A DNA stretch of 64,000 bases from Microterricola gilva. GTDB taxonomy: Bacteria; Actinomycetota; Actinomycetes; Actinomycetales; Microbacteriaceae. Below, piece by piece: positions 33,352-41,710 of this stretch (the stretch's first letter is position 1; every line of letters begins with the position of its first letter). The DNA lies in assembly GCF_004217495.1 (NCBI RefSeq), contig NZ_SHLC01000001.1:2542001-2606000 (forward strand). The letters run 5' to 3'. The notes under the pieces are model-generated. The model was not told the origin of the DNA, searched no databases, and saw nothing but the letters and a program-made list of their open reading frames with translations. The position numbers were made by a program, and so were the translations under genes.

Positions 33352-34551
33352 GTGGCTTCAGACGCAGCAGCGAACGGCATCCGGACAATCCCCGAACCCC
33401 GCACGGTTCTGAGCGAGGAACTCCTCGCGCGCATCCACGCGCGGGCGGACGGCTACGACAGACGCAACGAGTTCTTCAGCGAGGACTTCGAGGAGCTCAC
33501 GGCCGCCGGCTACCTGCGCGCCCTCGTTCCAGAGCGCTTCGGCGGCCTGGGGCTCAGCCTCCGCGAGGTCGCCCGCGAGCAGACCCGGCTGGGATCCGCG
33601 GCCCCGGCCACGGCCCTCGCCGTGAACATGCACCTGGTCTGGACGGGCGTCGCGAAGGCGCTGCACGAACGCGGCGACGACTCCCTCGACTTCCTCCTGG
33701 CCGAGGCCGGCGCAGGCGAGGTGTTCGGCTTCGGCATCAGCGAGGCCGGCAATGACCTCATGCTCTTCGGCTCCCGCAGCCGGGCCGTCCCGCAGCCGGA
33801 CGGCGGCTACCGCTTCAGCGGCACGAAGGTCTTCACGAGCCTCTCCCCCGCGTGGACCCGGCTCGGCACCATGGGCCTCGACAGTGAGTCGGCCGACGGC
33901 CCGAAGCTCGTCTACGGTTTCGTCGAGCGCGGCGATGGCGTCAGCAACAAGGACGACTGGGACACGCTCGGCATGCGCGCCAGCCAGAGCCAGACGACGC
34001 TCCTCGACGGCGCACTGGCCCGCCCGGACCGCGTCGTGCGCCGCCTCGATCCCGGTCCAAACGCCGACCCGCTCATCTTCGCGATCTTCGCCAACTTCGA
34101 GATCCTCCTCGCCGCCGTGTACACCGGCGTCGGCAAGCGGGCGCTCGAGCTGGCCGTCGAATCCGCGCACCGGCGCACCTCGATGAAGAACGACGGCCGC
34201 AGCCTCGCCCAGGATCCCGACATCCGCTGGCGCATCGCGGATGCCGCCATCGCCCAGGACGCGATCTACCCCCAGCTCGACGCGATCGCCGGCGACGTCG
34301 ACGCCCAGGCCGACCACGGCGCCCAGTGGTTCCCGAAGCTCGTCGGCATCAAGGTGCGGGCGACCGAGACGGCGAGGCACGTCGTCGACCAGGCGCTGCG
34401 CGTCTCCGGCGGCGGCAGCTACTTCGCCGGCAATGAGCTCGGCCGGCTCTACCGCGATGTGCTCGCCGGCATCTTCCACCCCTCTGACGCGGAGTCGGCG
34501 CACAGCACGGTCGCCAACGCGTGGCTCGGCCCGATCGACCCCGTCGGCTGA
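33352..34551 (+). CDS. Acyl-CoA dehydrogenase family protein
   Basis: A 399-aa flavoprotein of the acyl-CoA dehydrogenase fold. The N-terminal helical domain (about 20-125) has LVPERFGGLGLSLREVAREQ, the middle domain has FGFGISEAGNDLMLFGS and YRFSGTKVFTSLSPAW, and the C-terminal helices hold VVDQALRVSGGGSYFAGNELGRLYRDV. The catalytic Glu of true acyl-CoA dehydrogenases is not clearly in place, so it may be a DszC/nitroalkane-type flavin monooxygenase-like or alkylation-response member. The start is GTG at 33352. There is no CoA-pathway gene nearby. Confidence 0.85.
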   Translation: MASDAAANGIRTIPEPRTVLSEELLARIHARADGYDRRNEFFSEDFEELTAAGYLRALVPERFGGLGLSLREVAREQTRLGSAAPATALAVNMHLVWTGVAKALHERGDDSLDFLLAEAGAGEVFGFGISEAGNDLMLFGSRSRAVPQPDGGYRFSGTKVFTSLSPAWTRLGTMGLDSESADGPKLVYGFVERGDGVSNKDDWDTLGMRASQSQTTLLDGALARPDRVVRRLDPGPNADPLIFAIFANFEILLAAVYTGVGKRALELAVESAHRRTSMKNDGRSLAQDPDIRWRIADAAIAQDAIYPQLDAIAGDVDAQADHGAQWFPKLVGIKVRATETARHVVDQALRVSGGGSYFAGNELGRLYRDVLAGIFHPSDAESAHSTVANAWLGPIDPVG

Positions 34552-34564
34552 GCCCCCACTCCCA

Positions 34565-34840
34565 GCGAGCGAACACACTCCCGTTGTTTGGGCCATCACT
34601 CCCGTTCAGCTAGCCCACTCCCGTTGAGCGAGCCCACTCCCGTTGAGCGAGCCCACTCCCGTTGATTGAGCTTGTCGAAATCCGTCGCAGGGGTTTCGAC
34701 AAGCTCAACCGACGGGGTTCGCACGGACCTCGGTCTCGATACGGCTGTAGACGGCCTACTCGACCAACGGAGCCTTCAGGTTTCGACAAGCTCAACCGAC
34801 GGGGAGGCTCAACCGACGGGGAGGCTCAGCCAACGGTGTG
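34565..34840. repeat. Repeat cluster: 19-bp tandem plus dispersed palindromic repeats
   Basis: Units of GCCCACTCCCGTTGAGCGA (19 bp) repeat at 34613, 34632 and 34651, with two decayed copies upstream. They run into the inverted pair at 34661-34682 and 34692-34710. A relative of the 11029-11066 repeat follows at 34732-34771, and another GGTTTCGACAAGCTCAACC copy at 34779-34797. Together they fill the 333-bp gap 34552-34884. No gene is seen; the KhtTU-like operon promoter must lie at the right end. Confidence 0.88.
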
Positions 34841-34884
34841 TCTGCCTCGCGCCGCATGGCCGCCGGCAGAACTACACTGAACGA

Positions 34885-35379
34885 GTGGGTGTACGCATTG
34901 AGAAGGTCGAGCTGCCGGGGATCGGCGTCCGACACGATTTGGTGACCGAGAGCGGTCGCCGCATCAGCGTGGTTTCGCACCGCGACGGCGAGCGCGATCT
35001 GGCGCTCTTCGACGTGGCGGACCCGGATGCCTGCCGGGACAGCATCCCGATGACCGACGACGAGGCCGCCGCCCTGGCCGATGTGCTCGGCACCTCGGTG
35101 ATGCTCAGCCGTCTCACCAATCTGAGCGACGCCGCGGTCGGCCTGTTCACCGAACAGCTCGAGCTGCCCATCGACTCCCCCTACCTCAACCGCCCGCTCG
35201 GTGACACGAAGACCCGCACCCGCACGCGCGTGTCGATCGTCGCCATCGTGCGCGACAAGGTCGTGCTCCCCTCCCCGACACCCGACGAGATCCTTCGCCC
35301 AGGCGACGTGATCGTCGCCGTCGGCACTCGTCAGGGCCTCGACGCGGTCAGCCGCCTCATCGCCAACGGCCCAGACTAG
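34885..35379 (+). CDS. TrkA-C domain regulatory protein (KhtT-like)
   Basis: A 164-aa cytoplasmic regulator. The N-terminal region (about 1-85) resembles the KhtT N-domain (ELPGIGVRHDLVTESGRRISVVSHRDGERDLALF). The RCK_C/TrkA-C domain lies at about 85-160 (IVAIVRDKVVLPSPTPDEILRPGDVIVAVG). In Bacillus, KhtT controls the K+/H+ antiporter KhtU, and the RCK_C domain senses a nucleotide. Start: GTG at 34885; the longer open frame runs into the repeat cluster. The antiporter gene begins 9 bp after the stop, so the pair is one operon. Confidence 0.88.
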   Translation: MGVRIEKVELPGIGVRHDLVTESGRRISVVSHRDGERDLALFDVADPDACRDSIPMTDDEAAALADVLGTSVMLSRLTNLSDAAVGLFTEQLELPIDSPYLNRPLGDTKTRTRTRVSIVAIVRDKVVLPSPTPDEILRPGDVIVAVGTRQGLDAVSRLIANGPD

Positions 35380-35388
35380 GCCAGCGCC

Positions 35389-36585
35389 GTGCACGAGAAC
35401 ACGCTGATCCTGATTGAGGTCGGCGCGCTCCTTCTCGGCATGAGTCTGCTCGGGCGCCTCGCGCTGCGCATCGGCATCTCGCCGATCCCGCTCTATCTCA
35501 TCGCCGGGCTCGCATTCGGCAACGGCGGCCTGCTCGCCCTCGAGGCGAGCACCGAGTTCTTCAAGATCGGCGCCGACATCGGCGTGATCCTGCTGCTCGC
35601 GCTGCTCGGCCTGGAATACACGGCATCCGAGCTCTTCACCAACCTCAAACACTCCCGCATGGCCGGGCTGCTCGACGCCGCCCTCAACGCCCTGCCAGGG
35701 GCGATCTTCGCCCTGCTGCTGGGCTGGGGGCCGGCCGCCGCCGTCGCGCTGGCCGGCATCACCTGGGTCTCCTCCTCCGGGGTGATCGCCAAGGTGCTGC
35801 GCGACCTCGGTCGCCTGGCCAACCGCGAGACGCCGGTGATCCTCGCGATCCTCGTGATCGAGGACCTGGCGATGGCCTTCTACCTGCCGGTGCTCTCCGC
35901 GCTCGTGATCGGTGTCAGCCTGCTGCAGGGCGCCGTGACCGTGGCGATCGCGGTCGCCGCGGTCACCGTCATCCTCTTCGTCGCGCTCAGGCACGGCCAC
36001 GTCGTCTCCCGCATCTTCACGCCGGACCACGCCGAGCCGCTGCTCCTCGGTGTGCTCGGCCTCACCATGCTCGTGGCCGGTCTCTCGGCGCAGGTCAACG
36101 TCTCGGCGGCCGTCGGCGCCTTCCTCGTCGGCATCGCCCTCTCCGGCAGGGTCGCCCACAACGCCAGCCAGGTGCTCACGCCGCTCCGCGACCTCTTCGC
36201 CGCCGTGTTCTTCGTGTTCTTCGGGCTCGTCACGGATGCCACCAAGCTGCCTGCCGTGATCCTGCCCGCCCTGATCCTGGCCGTCGTCACCATGGCGACA
36301 AAGGTGCTCACCGGCTACCTCGCCGCCAAACGCGCCGGCATCGCCGAGCCGGGGCGCTGGCGTGCCGGCTTGGCGCTGACCCCGCGCGGGGAGTTCTCCA
36401 TCGTCATCGCCGGGCTCGCCGTCAGCGCCGGAATCGAGCCCCAGCTGGCGCCGCTCGCCACCGCCTACGTGCTCATCACCGTCATCGTCGGCCCGTTCCT
36501 GGCCCGCATTCCCGACTCCACCTGGTTCAAGGTCGCGACACGCGCCCGCGCCGCCGCCGCCCCGCGGTCGCTCGGCGAAGCGTAG
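35389..36585 (+). CDS. CPA2-family K+(Na+)/H+ antiporter (KhtU-like)
   Basis: A 398-aa membrane protein with about 12 hydrophobic helices and the Na_H_Exchanger domain. Features include IGADIGVILLLALLGLEYTASEL, the ion-site region ILVIEDLAMAFYLPVL (Glu-Asp pair), and a long final helix pair. It has no C-terminal TrkA-N domain; the separate protein encoded just upstream supplies regulation, as in KhtTU. It probably exports K+ for protons under alkaline or toxic-electrophile stress. The start is GTG at 35389. The ThrE gene starts 18 bp after its stop. Confidence 0.9.
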   Translation: MHENTLILIEVGALLLGMSLLGRLALRIGISPIPLYLIAGLAFGNGGLLALEASTEFFKIGADIGVILLLALLGLEYTASELFTNLKHSRMAGLLDAALNALPGAIFALLLGWGPAAAVALAGITWVSSSGVIAKVLRDLGRLANRETPVILAILVIEDLAMAFYLPVLSALVIGVSLLQGAVTVAIAVAAVTVILFVALRHGHVVSRIFTPDHAEPLLLGVLGLTMLVAGLSAQVNVSAAVGAFLVGIALSGRVAHNASQVLTPLRDLFAAVFFVFFGLVTDATKLPAVILPALILAVVTMATKVLTGYLAAKRAGIAEPGRWRAGLALTPRGEFSIVIAGLAVSAGIEPQLAPLATAYVLITVIVGPFLARIPDSTWFKVATRARAAAAPRSLGEA

Positions 36586-36603
36586 TCGGGTTACCCTGCG
36601 ATC

Positions 36604-37956
36604 ATGTCCGTTTCGATAGGAACCGCCGGCCTCTCCTCCACCGAGGCCGCCGATTACACGCGCTCCGTCCTGGACATCGCCATGCGGCTCGCCGAGGTGA
36701 TGTTCAGCAACGGCGCCGGCGCCGAGGACGTCGTCTCGGCTGTGCTGGCCATCACGCGTGCCTATGGTGTGCGCAACGTCGACGCCGACGTGACGTACTC
36801 CGTGATCGAGCTCAGCCACGAGAACCCGTCGACGCACGAGACCATCAGCCGCAGCCGCAACGTGCGCTACCGCACCCTCGACTACTTCACCCTGACCCGC
36901 GTGTCGAACCTCATCGCCGAGTTGGTCGAGAATCCCCTCGAGGTCCCGGAGGCCAGGCGCGCGATCGCCCGCATCGTCAGCGCCCCGGCGCTCTACCCAC
37001 GGATGCTCCGGCGCTTCGGCTGGAGCCTCGTCGGCGCCGGCGCCGCGTTCCTGATCGGCGGCAACTGGATCGTGGCCGTCGCGGCCCTGCTCGCGACGAT
37101 GTTCATCGACTACCTGACCAGCGCACTCGCGAACCGTCGCGTCCCCGTCTTCTTTCAGACGCTGGCCGGCGGCGCGGTCGGCCCGCTCGTCGCGGCCGCG
37201 GTGCACTCCATCGACCCGACGGCGAACACCACTCTCATCGTCGTGGCGACGATCATCATGCTGCTCGCCGGCGTCACCACCTTCGGCGCGGTGCACGACG
37301 CCCTCTCCGGCTTCTACGTCACCGGGACCGCCCGCTTCGTCGAGGCGATGTTCGTCACCGGCGGACTGGTCGCCGGTGTCGGGGCGTCATCGCTGCTTGT
37401 GGCCCGGTTCGGGCTGATGCTCGAGATCAACCCGTCGTCGGCGACCGGCTTCGGCAACCTGCCCGTGCAGCTGGCGGCATCCGTGTTGATCGTGCTCGGC
37501 TTCGCCCTCGCGGTGCAGCTGCCCGTGCGCGCCGTGTGGGCGGCCTGCGTGCTCGGCGCCGTCGCCGAACTCGTCTACGTGCTGGCACTGGACACCATGA
37601 TCGGCACGGTGTTCGGCGCCGCCATCGCCGCCCTCGCCGTCGGCCTCCTCGCCGCGCTCATGGCGCGGCTGGTGCGGGTGCCGCCGCTCGTCATCGTCGT
37701 CTCCGGGCTCGTGCCACTCGTGCCGGGGCTCATCCTCTTCACCGGCCTGATGCAGCTCTCTGAGGGTTCGCTGGACGGCGTGTTGTCGATGCTGGCCGCC
37801 GCCTCCGTCGCCGTGGCGCTGGCGGCCGGCGCCATCCTCGGGCAGTACCTCGTGCAGGCCGTGTGGGGCCCGGTGCGCGCGCTGCCACGGCGCTTCGTCG
37901 GCCCGCTCATGGCGCTGCCGGTCAAGCTCAACCGTTCCCGCGCCGACAAGTTCTGA
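36604..37956 (+). CDS. Threonine/serine exporter family protein (ThrE-like)
   Basis: A 450-aa protein with the two ThrE modules: a cytoplasmic N-terminal domain (about 15-130) with MFSNGAGAEDVVSAVLAITRAYGV and a following hydrophobic region of about ten helices in two blocks (about 150-290 and 300-430). In Corynebacterium ThrE exports threonine and serine with proton motive force; this function is inferred for this member. It lies close behind the antiporter gene and may be part of the same transcript. A 6-bp hairpin (37963-37977) and a C5/G5 hairpin (38043-38056) lie downstream. Confidence 0.9.
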   Translation: MSVSIGTAGLSSTEAADYTRSVLDIAMRLAEVMFSNGAGAEDVVSAVLAITRAYGVRNVDADVTYSVIELSHENPSTHETISRSRNVRYRTLDYFTLTRVSNLIAELVENPLEVPEARRAIARIVSAPALYPRMLRRFGWSLVGAGAAFLIGGNWIVAVAALLATMFIDYLTSALANRRVPVFFQTLAGGAVGPLVAAAVHSIDPTANTTLIVVATIIMLLAGVTTFGAVHDALSGFYVTGTARFVEAMFVTGGLVAGVGASSLLVARFGLMLEINPSSATGFGNLPVQLAASVLIVLGFALAVQLPVRAVWAACVLGAVAELVYVLALDTMIGTVFGAAIAALAVGLLAALMARLVRVPPLVIVVSGLVPLVPGLILFTGLMQLSEGSLDGVLSMLAAASVAVALAAGAILGQYLVQAVWGPVRALPRRFVGPLMALPVKLNRSRADKF

Positions 37957-37962
37957 GGCGCC

Positions 37963-38056
37963 CGGCCCGACGGGCCGACGCCGGATGCGTTGCCGTGTGC
38001 CGGCCGAGATCCCGCTGGGAATCGCCCGACAAACGCTTGCGGCCCCCGTTCGGGGG
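37963..38056 (+). terminator. Candidate terminator hairpins after the ThrE-like gene
   Basis: CGGCCC-GAC-GGGCCG (37963-37977) and CCCCC-GTTC-GGGGG (38043-38056) are two simple stems in the gap before the VOC gene. The second is followed by TGCTTTGCT, a short T-rich run. Which one acts, if any, is not clear. Confidence 0.4.
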
Positions 38057-38071
38057 TGCTTTGCTGTGCGC

Positions 38072-38464
38072 ATGGGTATGCATGCAGTGGGGGCATTCAG
38101 TGGTTTCGCCGTTCGCGACGTCGAGCAGGCTCGCACGTTCTACTCCGACACACTCGGTCTGACGGTGGCGGATGACCGGGGCGGGCTGCGCCTCGATCTG
38201 CCCGGCGACGCCGAGACGGCACCGAGCAGTGTATTCGTCTACGGCAAGCCCGATCATGAGCCGGCCGTCTTCACGATCCTCAACTTCGTCGCCACCGACA
38301 TCGACACGGCCGTCGATGAGCTCGCCGCCGCGGGCGTGAGCACCCTCCGCTACGAGGGCTTCGAGCAAGATGACCGGGGAATCGCCCGCGACCCGCGCGG
38401 CCCGGCCATCGCCTGGTTCACCGATCCGTCAGGCAACATCCTCGCGGTTGTTCAGCCGGATTGA
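38072..38464 (+). CDS. VOC/glyoxalase-like protein
   Basis: A 130-aa vicinal-oxygen-chelate protein. Two beta-alpha-beta-beta-beta modules are visible: AFSGFAVRDVEQARTFYSDTLGL at the start and LNFVATDIDTAVDELAAAGV in the middle. It ends DPSGNILAVVQ, the typical metal-ligand strand. The function may be glyoxalase, dioxygenase or antibiotic-binding; it cannot be assigned. The start at 38072 (MGMH) is the best of several upstream options. The gap to the next gene (38465-38591) shows no signal. Confidence 0.85.
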   Translation: MGMHAVGAFSGFAVRDVEQARTFYSDTLGLTVADDRGGLRLDLPGDAETAPSSVFVYGKPDHEPAVFTILNFVATDIDTAVDELAAAGVSTLRYEGFEQDDRGIARDPRGPAIAWFTDPSGNILAVVQPD

Positions 38465-38591
38465 CGGCGGTGCGGCGCGGCGTGCAGCCGCGCCCTTGCA
38501 GAGCCGGGTGTGCACCTTTTCGGGTAAGGAACGCACCCGGCTTTCTCGTTCCACCGTGTACGGGCGCTTCGCCGGGCGACAGAATGGATGC

Positions 38592-39542
38592 ATGACTCTT
38601 CCCCAGCCCGACACGAGCGACACCGATCCGATTGACGCCGGCAAACTGAGCGGCACGGACACCATCGTGAGCTACCCCCGCGGTGACACCGGCAACACCG
38701 GTGTCGTGCTGCACCGTGAGGCGCTGTCCCCCGCGGCCGACGGCGGCCAGCGCTGGGCCGTGCTGCTCGACACCACGAGCTGCCACCCCGTGGACGCGGC
38801 CTGGCCCGATCAGGGTGCCGATCGCGCGGTGCTGCAGCCGGCGGCATCCGCAGACCCGTCGCAGGCCCGGCCGGTCCTCGACTGCGTTGTGGCCGCCACC
38901 GACGGCACGCTGCTGCTCCTCGGCGGCGACATCCCCGTGCGCCCTGGCACGCCGGGTTGGGCGTTCGTCGTCGCCCACATCGTCGAGGACGTGAGCGGCC
39001 TCGCGGAGGGTGAGCGCGTCGAGCTCGTCGTCGACGCCGAGTACCGTCGTGCCCTCTCGCTCGGGCACAGCGGATGCCACCTCGCCGCGCTCGCGCTGAA
39101 CCGCGCGGTGGCCGGCCGCTGGAGCAAGGAGGTGCGGGCGGACGGCCTCGGCAGCCCCGACTTCGACGGCATCGCGATCGAGAGCTCGCGCATCGGCGAG
39201 TTCGGCTCCGTCGACACGTATCGGCTGAACAAGTCGCTGCGCCGCAAGGGATTCGACGCCGAGGGCCTGGCCGACGCGTTGCCGGAGATCGGCGCCGCGA
39301 TCAACGCGACGCTCGCCGAGTGGACGGGTGGGCCAGGCGGGATCCACATCGACGCGGAGGGCCCACGGCTGAGCGACCGTCGCCACTGGGTGTGCGAGCT
39401 GCCGGATGGCACCGTGCGGATCCCCTGCGGCGGAACCCACGCGCGCTCCCTCGCCGAGCTGGGCGCGGTGACGGTCGCCCTTGAGCTCGCCGACATCGAT
39501 GGCACGCCGGTGCTGACGATGCGCACCACGGTGGGTGCATGA
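38592..39542 (+). CDS. AlaX-like tRNA-editing metal-dependent hydrolase
   Basis: A 316-aa protein related to the editing domain of alanyl-tRNA synthetase and the stand-alone AlaX. The zinc-site motifs are both present: HSGCH in LGHSGCHLAALALN (HxxxH) and CGGTH in IPCGGTHARSLAEL (CxxxH). The long N-terminal region (about 1-155) matches the AlaX beta-barrel. It should hydrolyse mis-charged Ser- or Gly-tRNA(Ala), but the His spacing and long insert make the exact substrate uncertain. The ATG at 38592 is chosen for its position; the frame upstream is non-coding. Its stop overlaps the glutaminase start (ATGATGG), so the two are coupled. Confidence 0.85.
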   Translation: MTLPQPDTSDTDPIDAGKLSGTDTIVSYPRGDTGNTGVVLHREALSPAADGGQRWAVLLDTTSCHPVDAAWPDQGADRAVLQPAASADPSQARPVLDCVVAATDGTLLLLGGDIPVRPGTPGWAFVVAHIVEDVSGLAEGERVELVVDAEYRRALSLGHSGCHLAALALNRAVAGRWSKEVRADGLGSPDFDGIAIESSRIGEFGSVDTYRLNKSLRRKGFDAEGLADALPEIGAAINATLAEWTGGPGGIHIDAEGPRLSDRRHWVCELPDGTVRIPCGGTHARSLAELGAVTVALELADIDGTPVLTMRTTVGA

Positions 39543-40609
39543 TGGCCACCTCAACGACGCCGCTCGGCCAGGCTGCCGGTGCGCTCAGTGCGGCGGCCGC
39601 GCAGACGCCGCGGATCTCGACCGGCACCCTCCCGGAGGCCGATCTCGTCATCCGGCTGCTCGACGAGGCGCACGCCCGCTTCGCCGGGGTCGAAGACGGC
39701 GCCGTCGCCGACTACATCCCCGCGCTCGCCTCCTCCGATCCCGCCCAGTTCGGACTCAGCATCGTCGGCGTGCACGGGGCACGGCACTCGGTCGGCGACG
39801 CCGGCGTCGCCTTCACCATCCAGAGCATCTCGAAGCCGTTCGTGTTCGCGCTAATGGCGAACGAGCTCGGCCACGAAAAGGTCAGGGAACTGCTCGGCGT
39901 CAACAACTCCGGGCTGCCGTTCGACTCGGTGCTCGCCGTCGAGCTGAATCCGGGACGCACGGCGAACCCGATGGTCAACGCCGGGGCCATCGCGACGACC
40001 AGCCTGGTTCCCGGGGCGGATGCCGCGGCCAAATGGGAGTTCGTCCGCGCCGGTCTCTCCCGCTTCGCCGGGCGCGAACTCGCCGTTGACGAGGAGGTCT
40101 ACGCCTCCGAGTCGCACAGCAACGCCCGCAACGAGGGCATCGCCCGGTTGCTCGAGGGCTACGGCCGCATCTACAGCGACCCGATCGAGGCGACCGACAT
40201 CTACACCAGGCAGTGCTCGCTGCTCGTGACCACGGAGGACCTCGCCGTGATGAGCGCGACGCTCGCCGACGGCGGCGTCAACCCGATCACGCAGGAGCGC
40301 GTGATCGACGAGGACTCCTGCAAGCGCACCCTCGCAGTGCTCGCGACGGCCGGCCTCTACGAGCGCTCAGGCGAATGGCTCTACGAGGTGGGTCTCCCGG
40401 CCAAGAGCGGGGTCAGCGGCGGCATTATCACGGTGATTCCGGGCAAGGGCGGGCTCGCGAGCTTCTCCCCGCCACTGGATGACGCCGGCAACAGCGTGCG
40501 CGGAACCCTCGCGACGGCCTACCTCTCCACGACGCTCGGCCTCAACGTCTTCGCCTCGCAGCCGGTTCCCGCCGCCCCGCCGGTTCCCGCCGCCCCGGTC
40601 TCCCCCTGA
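39539..40609 (+). CDS. glsA: Glutaminase A
   Basis: A 356-aa serine-dependent beta-lactamase-fold glutaminase that hydrolyses L-glutamine to glutamate and ammonia. The catalytic Ser-Lys pair is in QSISKPF (SxxK). NPMVNAGAI, ESHSNARNEGIARLL and the final GVSGGIITVIPGKGGLASFSPPLD are signature blocks. Length is about 45 residues over E. coli GlsA2 (308), from a longer N-terminus (about 25) and a C-terminal Pro/Ala tail (PVPAAPPVPAAPVSP). It is translationally coupled to the AlaX-like gene. A TIR element with a strong inner hairpin follows. Confidence 0.93.
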   Translation: MMATSTTPLGQAAGALSAAAAQTPRISTGTLPEADLVIRLLDEAHARFAGVEDGAVADYIPALASSDPAQFGLSIVGVHGARHSVGDAGVAFTIQSISKPFVFALMANELGHEKVRELLGVNNSGLPFDSVLAVELNPGRTANPMVNAGAIATTSLVPGADAAAKWEFVRAGLSRFAGRELAVDEEVYASESHSNARNEGIARLLEGYGRIYSDPIEATDIYTRQCSLLVTTEDLAVMSATLADGGVNPITQERVIDEDSCKRTLAVLATAGLYERSGEWLYEVGLPAKSGVSGGIITVIPGKGGLASFSPPLDDAGNSVRGTLATAYLSTTLGLNVFASQPVPAAPPVPAAPVSP

Positions 40610-40621
40610 TCCGAGGTGCCT

Positions 40622-40717
40622 GTCAGCAACTCAGGCAGTCGGGGCGCCGCGATTCTCGGCGCCCCGTCATCGCGGGTATCTCCGCAACGGACTGGGCGCC
40701 CTGCCTGAGTTCCTGAC
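40622..40717. repeat. TIR element 3 with inner hairpin, between convergent genes
   Basis: A 96-bp element bounded by GTCAGCAACTCAGGCAG (40622-40638) and its inverted copy at 40701-40717, 16 of 17 bases matching. Inside is a perfect 9-bp hairpin, GGGGCGCCG (40641-40649) with CGGCGCCCC (40657-40665). It lies between the convergent glsA and alarmone synthetase genes. The inner hairpin can terminate transcription, perhaps from both sides. Confidence 0.75.
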
Positions 40718-40791
40718 CGGGACCACCCGGCCGCGAGCGGCATGCTCGGCCAACGCACGGGCGGCGCGTCAGGTGTGCGGGCCAGCCGGGC

Positions 40792-41592
40792 TCAGGCCTC
40801 GCTGATGTTCGGACGCGGCAGTTCGTCCGGCGCTGGCACAGGCGCGGCATCCGCCGGCCAGAAGGTGCGCAGCAGGGTGTCCGGCAGTTCGAGGGAGCCG
40901 ACGGCGAGCGGGTCGATGTAGCGCTCGGTGCCGGCATCCAGCGCCTTGACGTCGTCGTGCAACCGCTCCATCGTCACGTCGAGCCGGCTCGCCGTCGCGG
41001 CGGCATCGCGCAGTTCGCCGAGCAGGGAGTCCGGCACGTCCCCGTCGTACTTGTAGTAGATCTTGTGCTCGAGGCTCGCCCAGAAGTCCATCGCGATGGT
41101 GCGGATCTGCACCTCGACCTTGACCCTGTGCACCTGCTGCGAGAGGAACACCGGCACCTCGATGAGCACGTGCAGGCTCTGGTAGCCGTTCTTCTTCGGC
41201 TGGGCGATGTAGTCACGCACCCGCAGCACGGTCACGTCCGCCTGCGTGGTGAGCATGTCGAAGATGCGGTACGCATCCGAGATGAAGCTGCAGGTCACCC
41301 GGATGCCCGCGACATCGTGGATGTGTTCAGCGATCTGCTCGACGGTCGGCTCCAGGCCCTTGCGCACGGCCTTGGCGAGGATGCTCTCCGGGCTCTTCAG
41401 ACGCGAGGAGACGTGCTCGATCGGGCTGTAGTCGTCGCGGTAGCTGAACTCTTCCTTGAGGATGTTCAGCTTCGTCATCATCTCGTCGATGCCGAACTTG
41501 TAGCGCAGCATCAGGCCCTCGAACTCGTGCCGAATGCGGGAGAGTTCTTCGAGATCGGGGGGCAGCTGTAACGCGTCTGGACGGTCTGACAT
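40792..41592 (-). CDS. Small alarmone synthetase (GTP pyrophosphokinase family)
   Basis: A 266-aa RelA/SpoT synthetase-domain protein without a hydrolase domain. Visible are LMLRYKFGIDEMMTKLNILKEEF, the IHDVAGIRVTCSFISDAYRI region (HDIAGIR-type motif), QPKKNGYQSLHVLIEVP and QIRTIAMDFWASLEHKIYYKY (the Glu and His of the active site). It makes (p)ppGpp from GTP/GDP and ATP, as RelQ/YjbM-type enzymes do. The longer C-terminal tail (about 215-266) is Pro/Ala-rich. It stands alone; the 118-bp gap upstream shows no signal. Confidence 0.92.
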   Translation of the reverse strand: MSDRPDALQLPPDLEELSRIRHEFEGLMLRYKFGIDEMMTKLNILKEEFSYRDDYSPIEHVSSRLKSPESILAKAVRKGLEPTVEQIAEHIHDVAGIRVTCSFISDAYRIFDMLTTQADVTVLRVRDYIAQPKKNGYQSLHVLIEVPVFLSQQVHRVKVEVQIRTIAMDFWASLEHKIYYKYDGDVPDSLLGELRDAAATASRLDVTMERLHDDVKALDAGTERYIDPLAVGSLELPDTLLRTFWPADAAPVPAPDELPRPNISEA

Positions 41593-41710
41593 GATGCTTC
41601 ATCGTGGCAGAGCCAGCTTGCGGCTTGCTTGGAGTGTGCTTCGACCGGCGTGATATGGCGACGGATGCCGTGCGCGTCGCGATCGAGCAGGGCGGCAGCG
41701 CGCGGCCGGC

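Noticed and set aside
34792-37296. 834-aa open frame on the minus strand, opposite the KhtTU-ThrE genes
   Set aside because: Opposite three genes with clear families; the product is Glu/Gly/Asp/Arg-rich and featureless.
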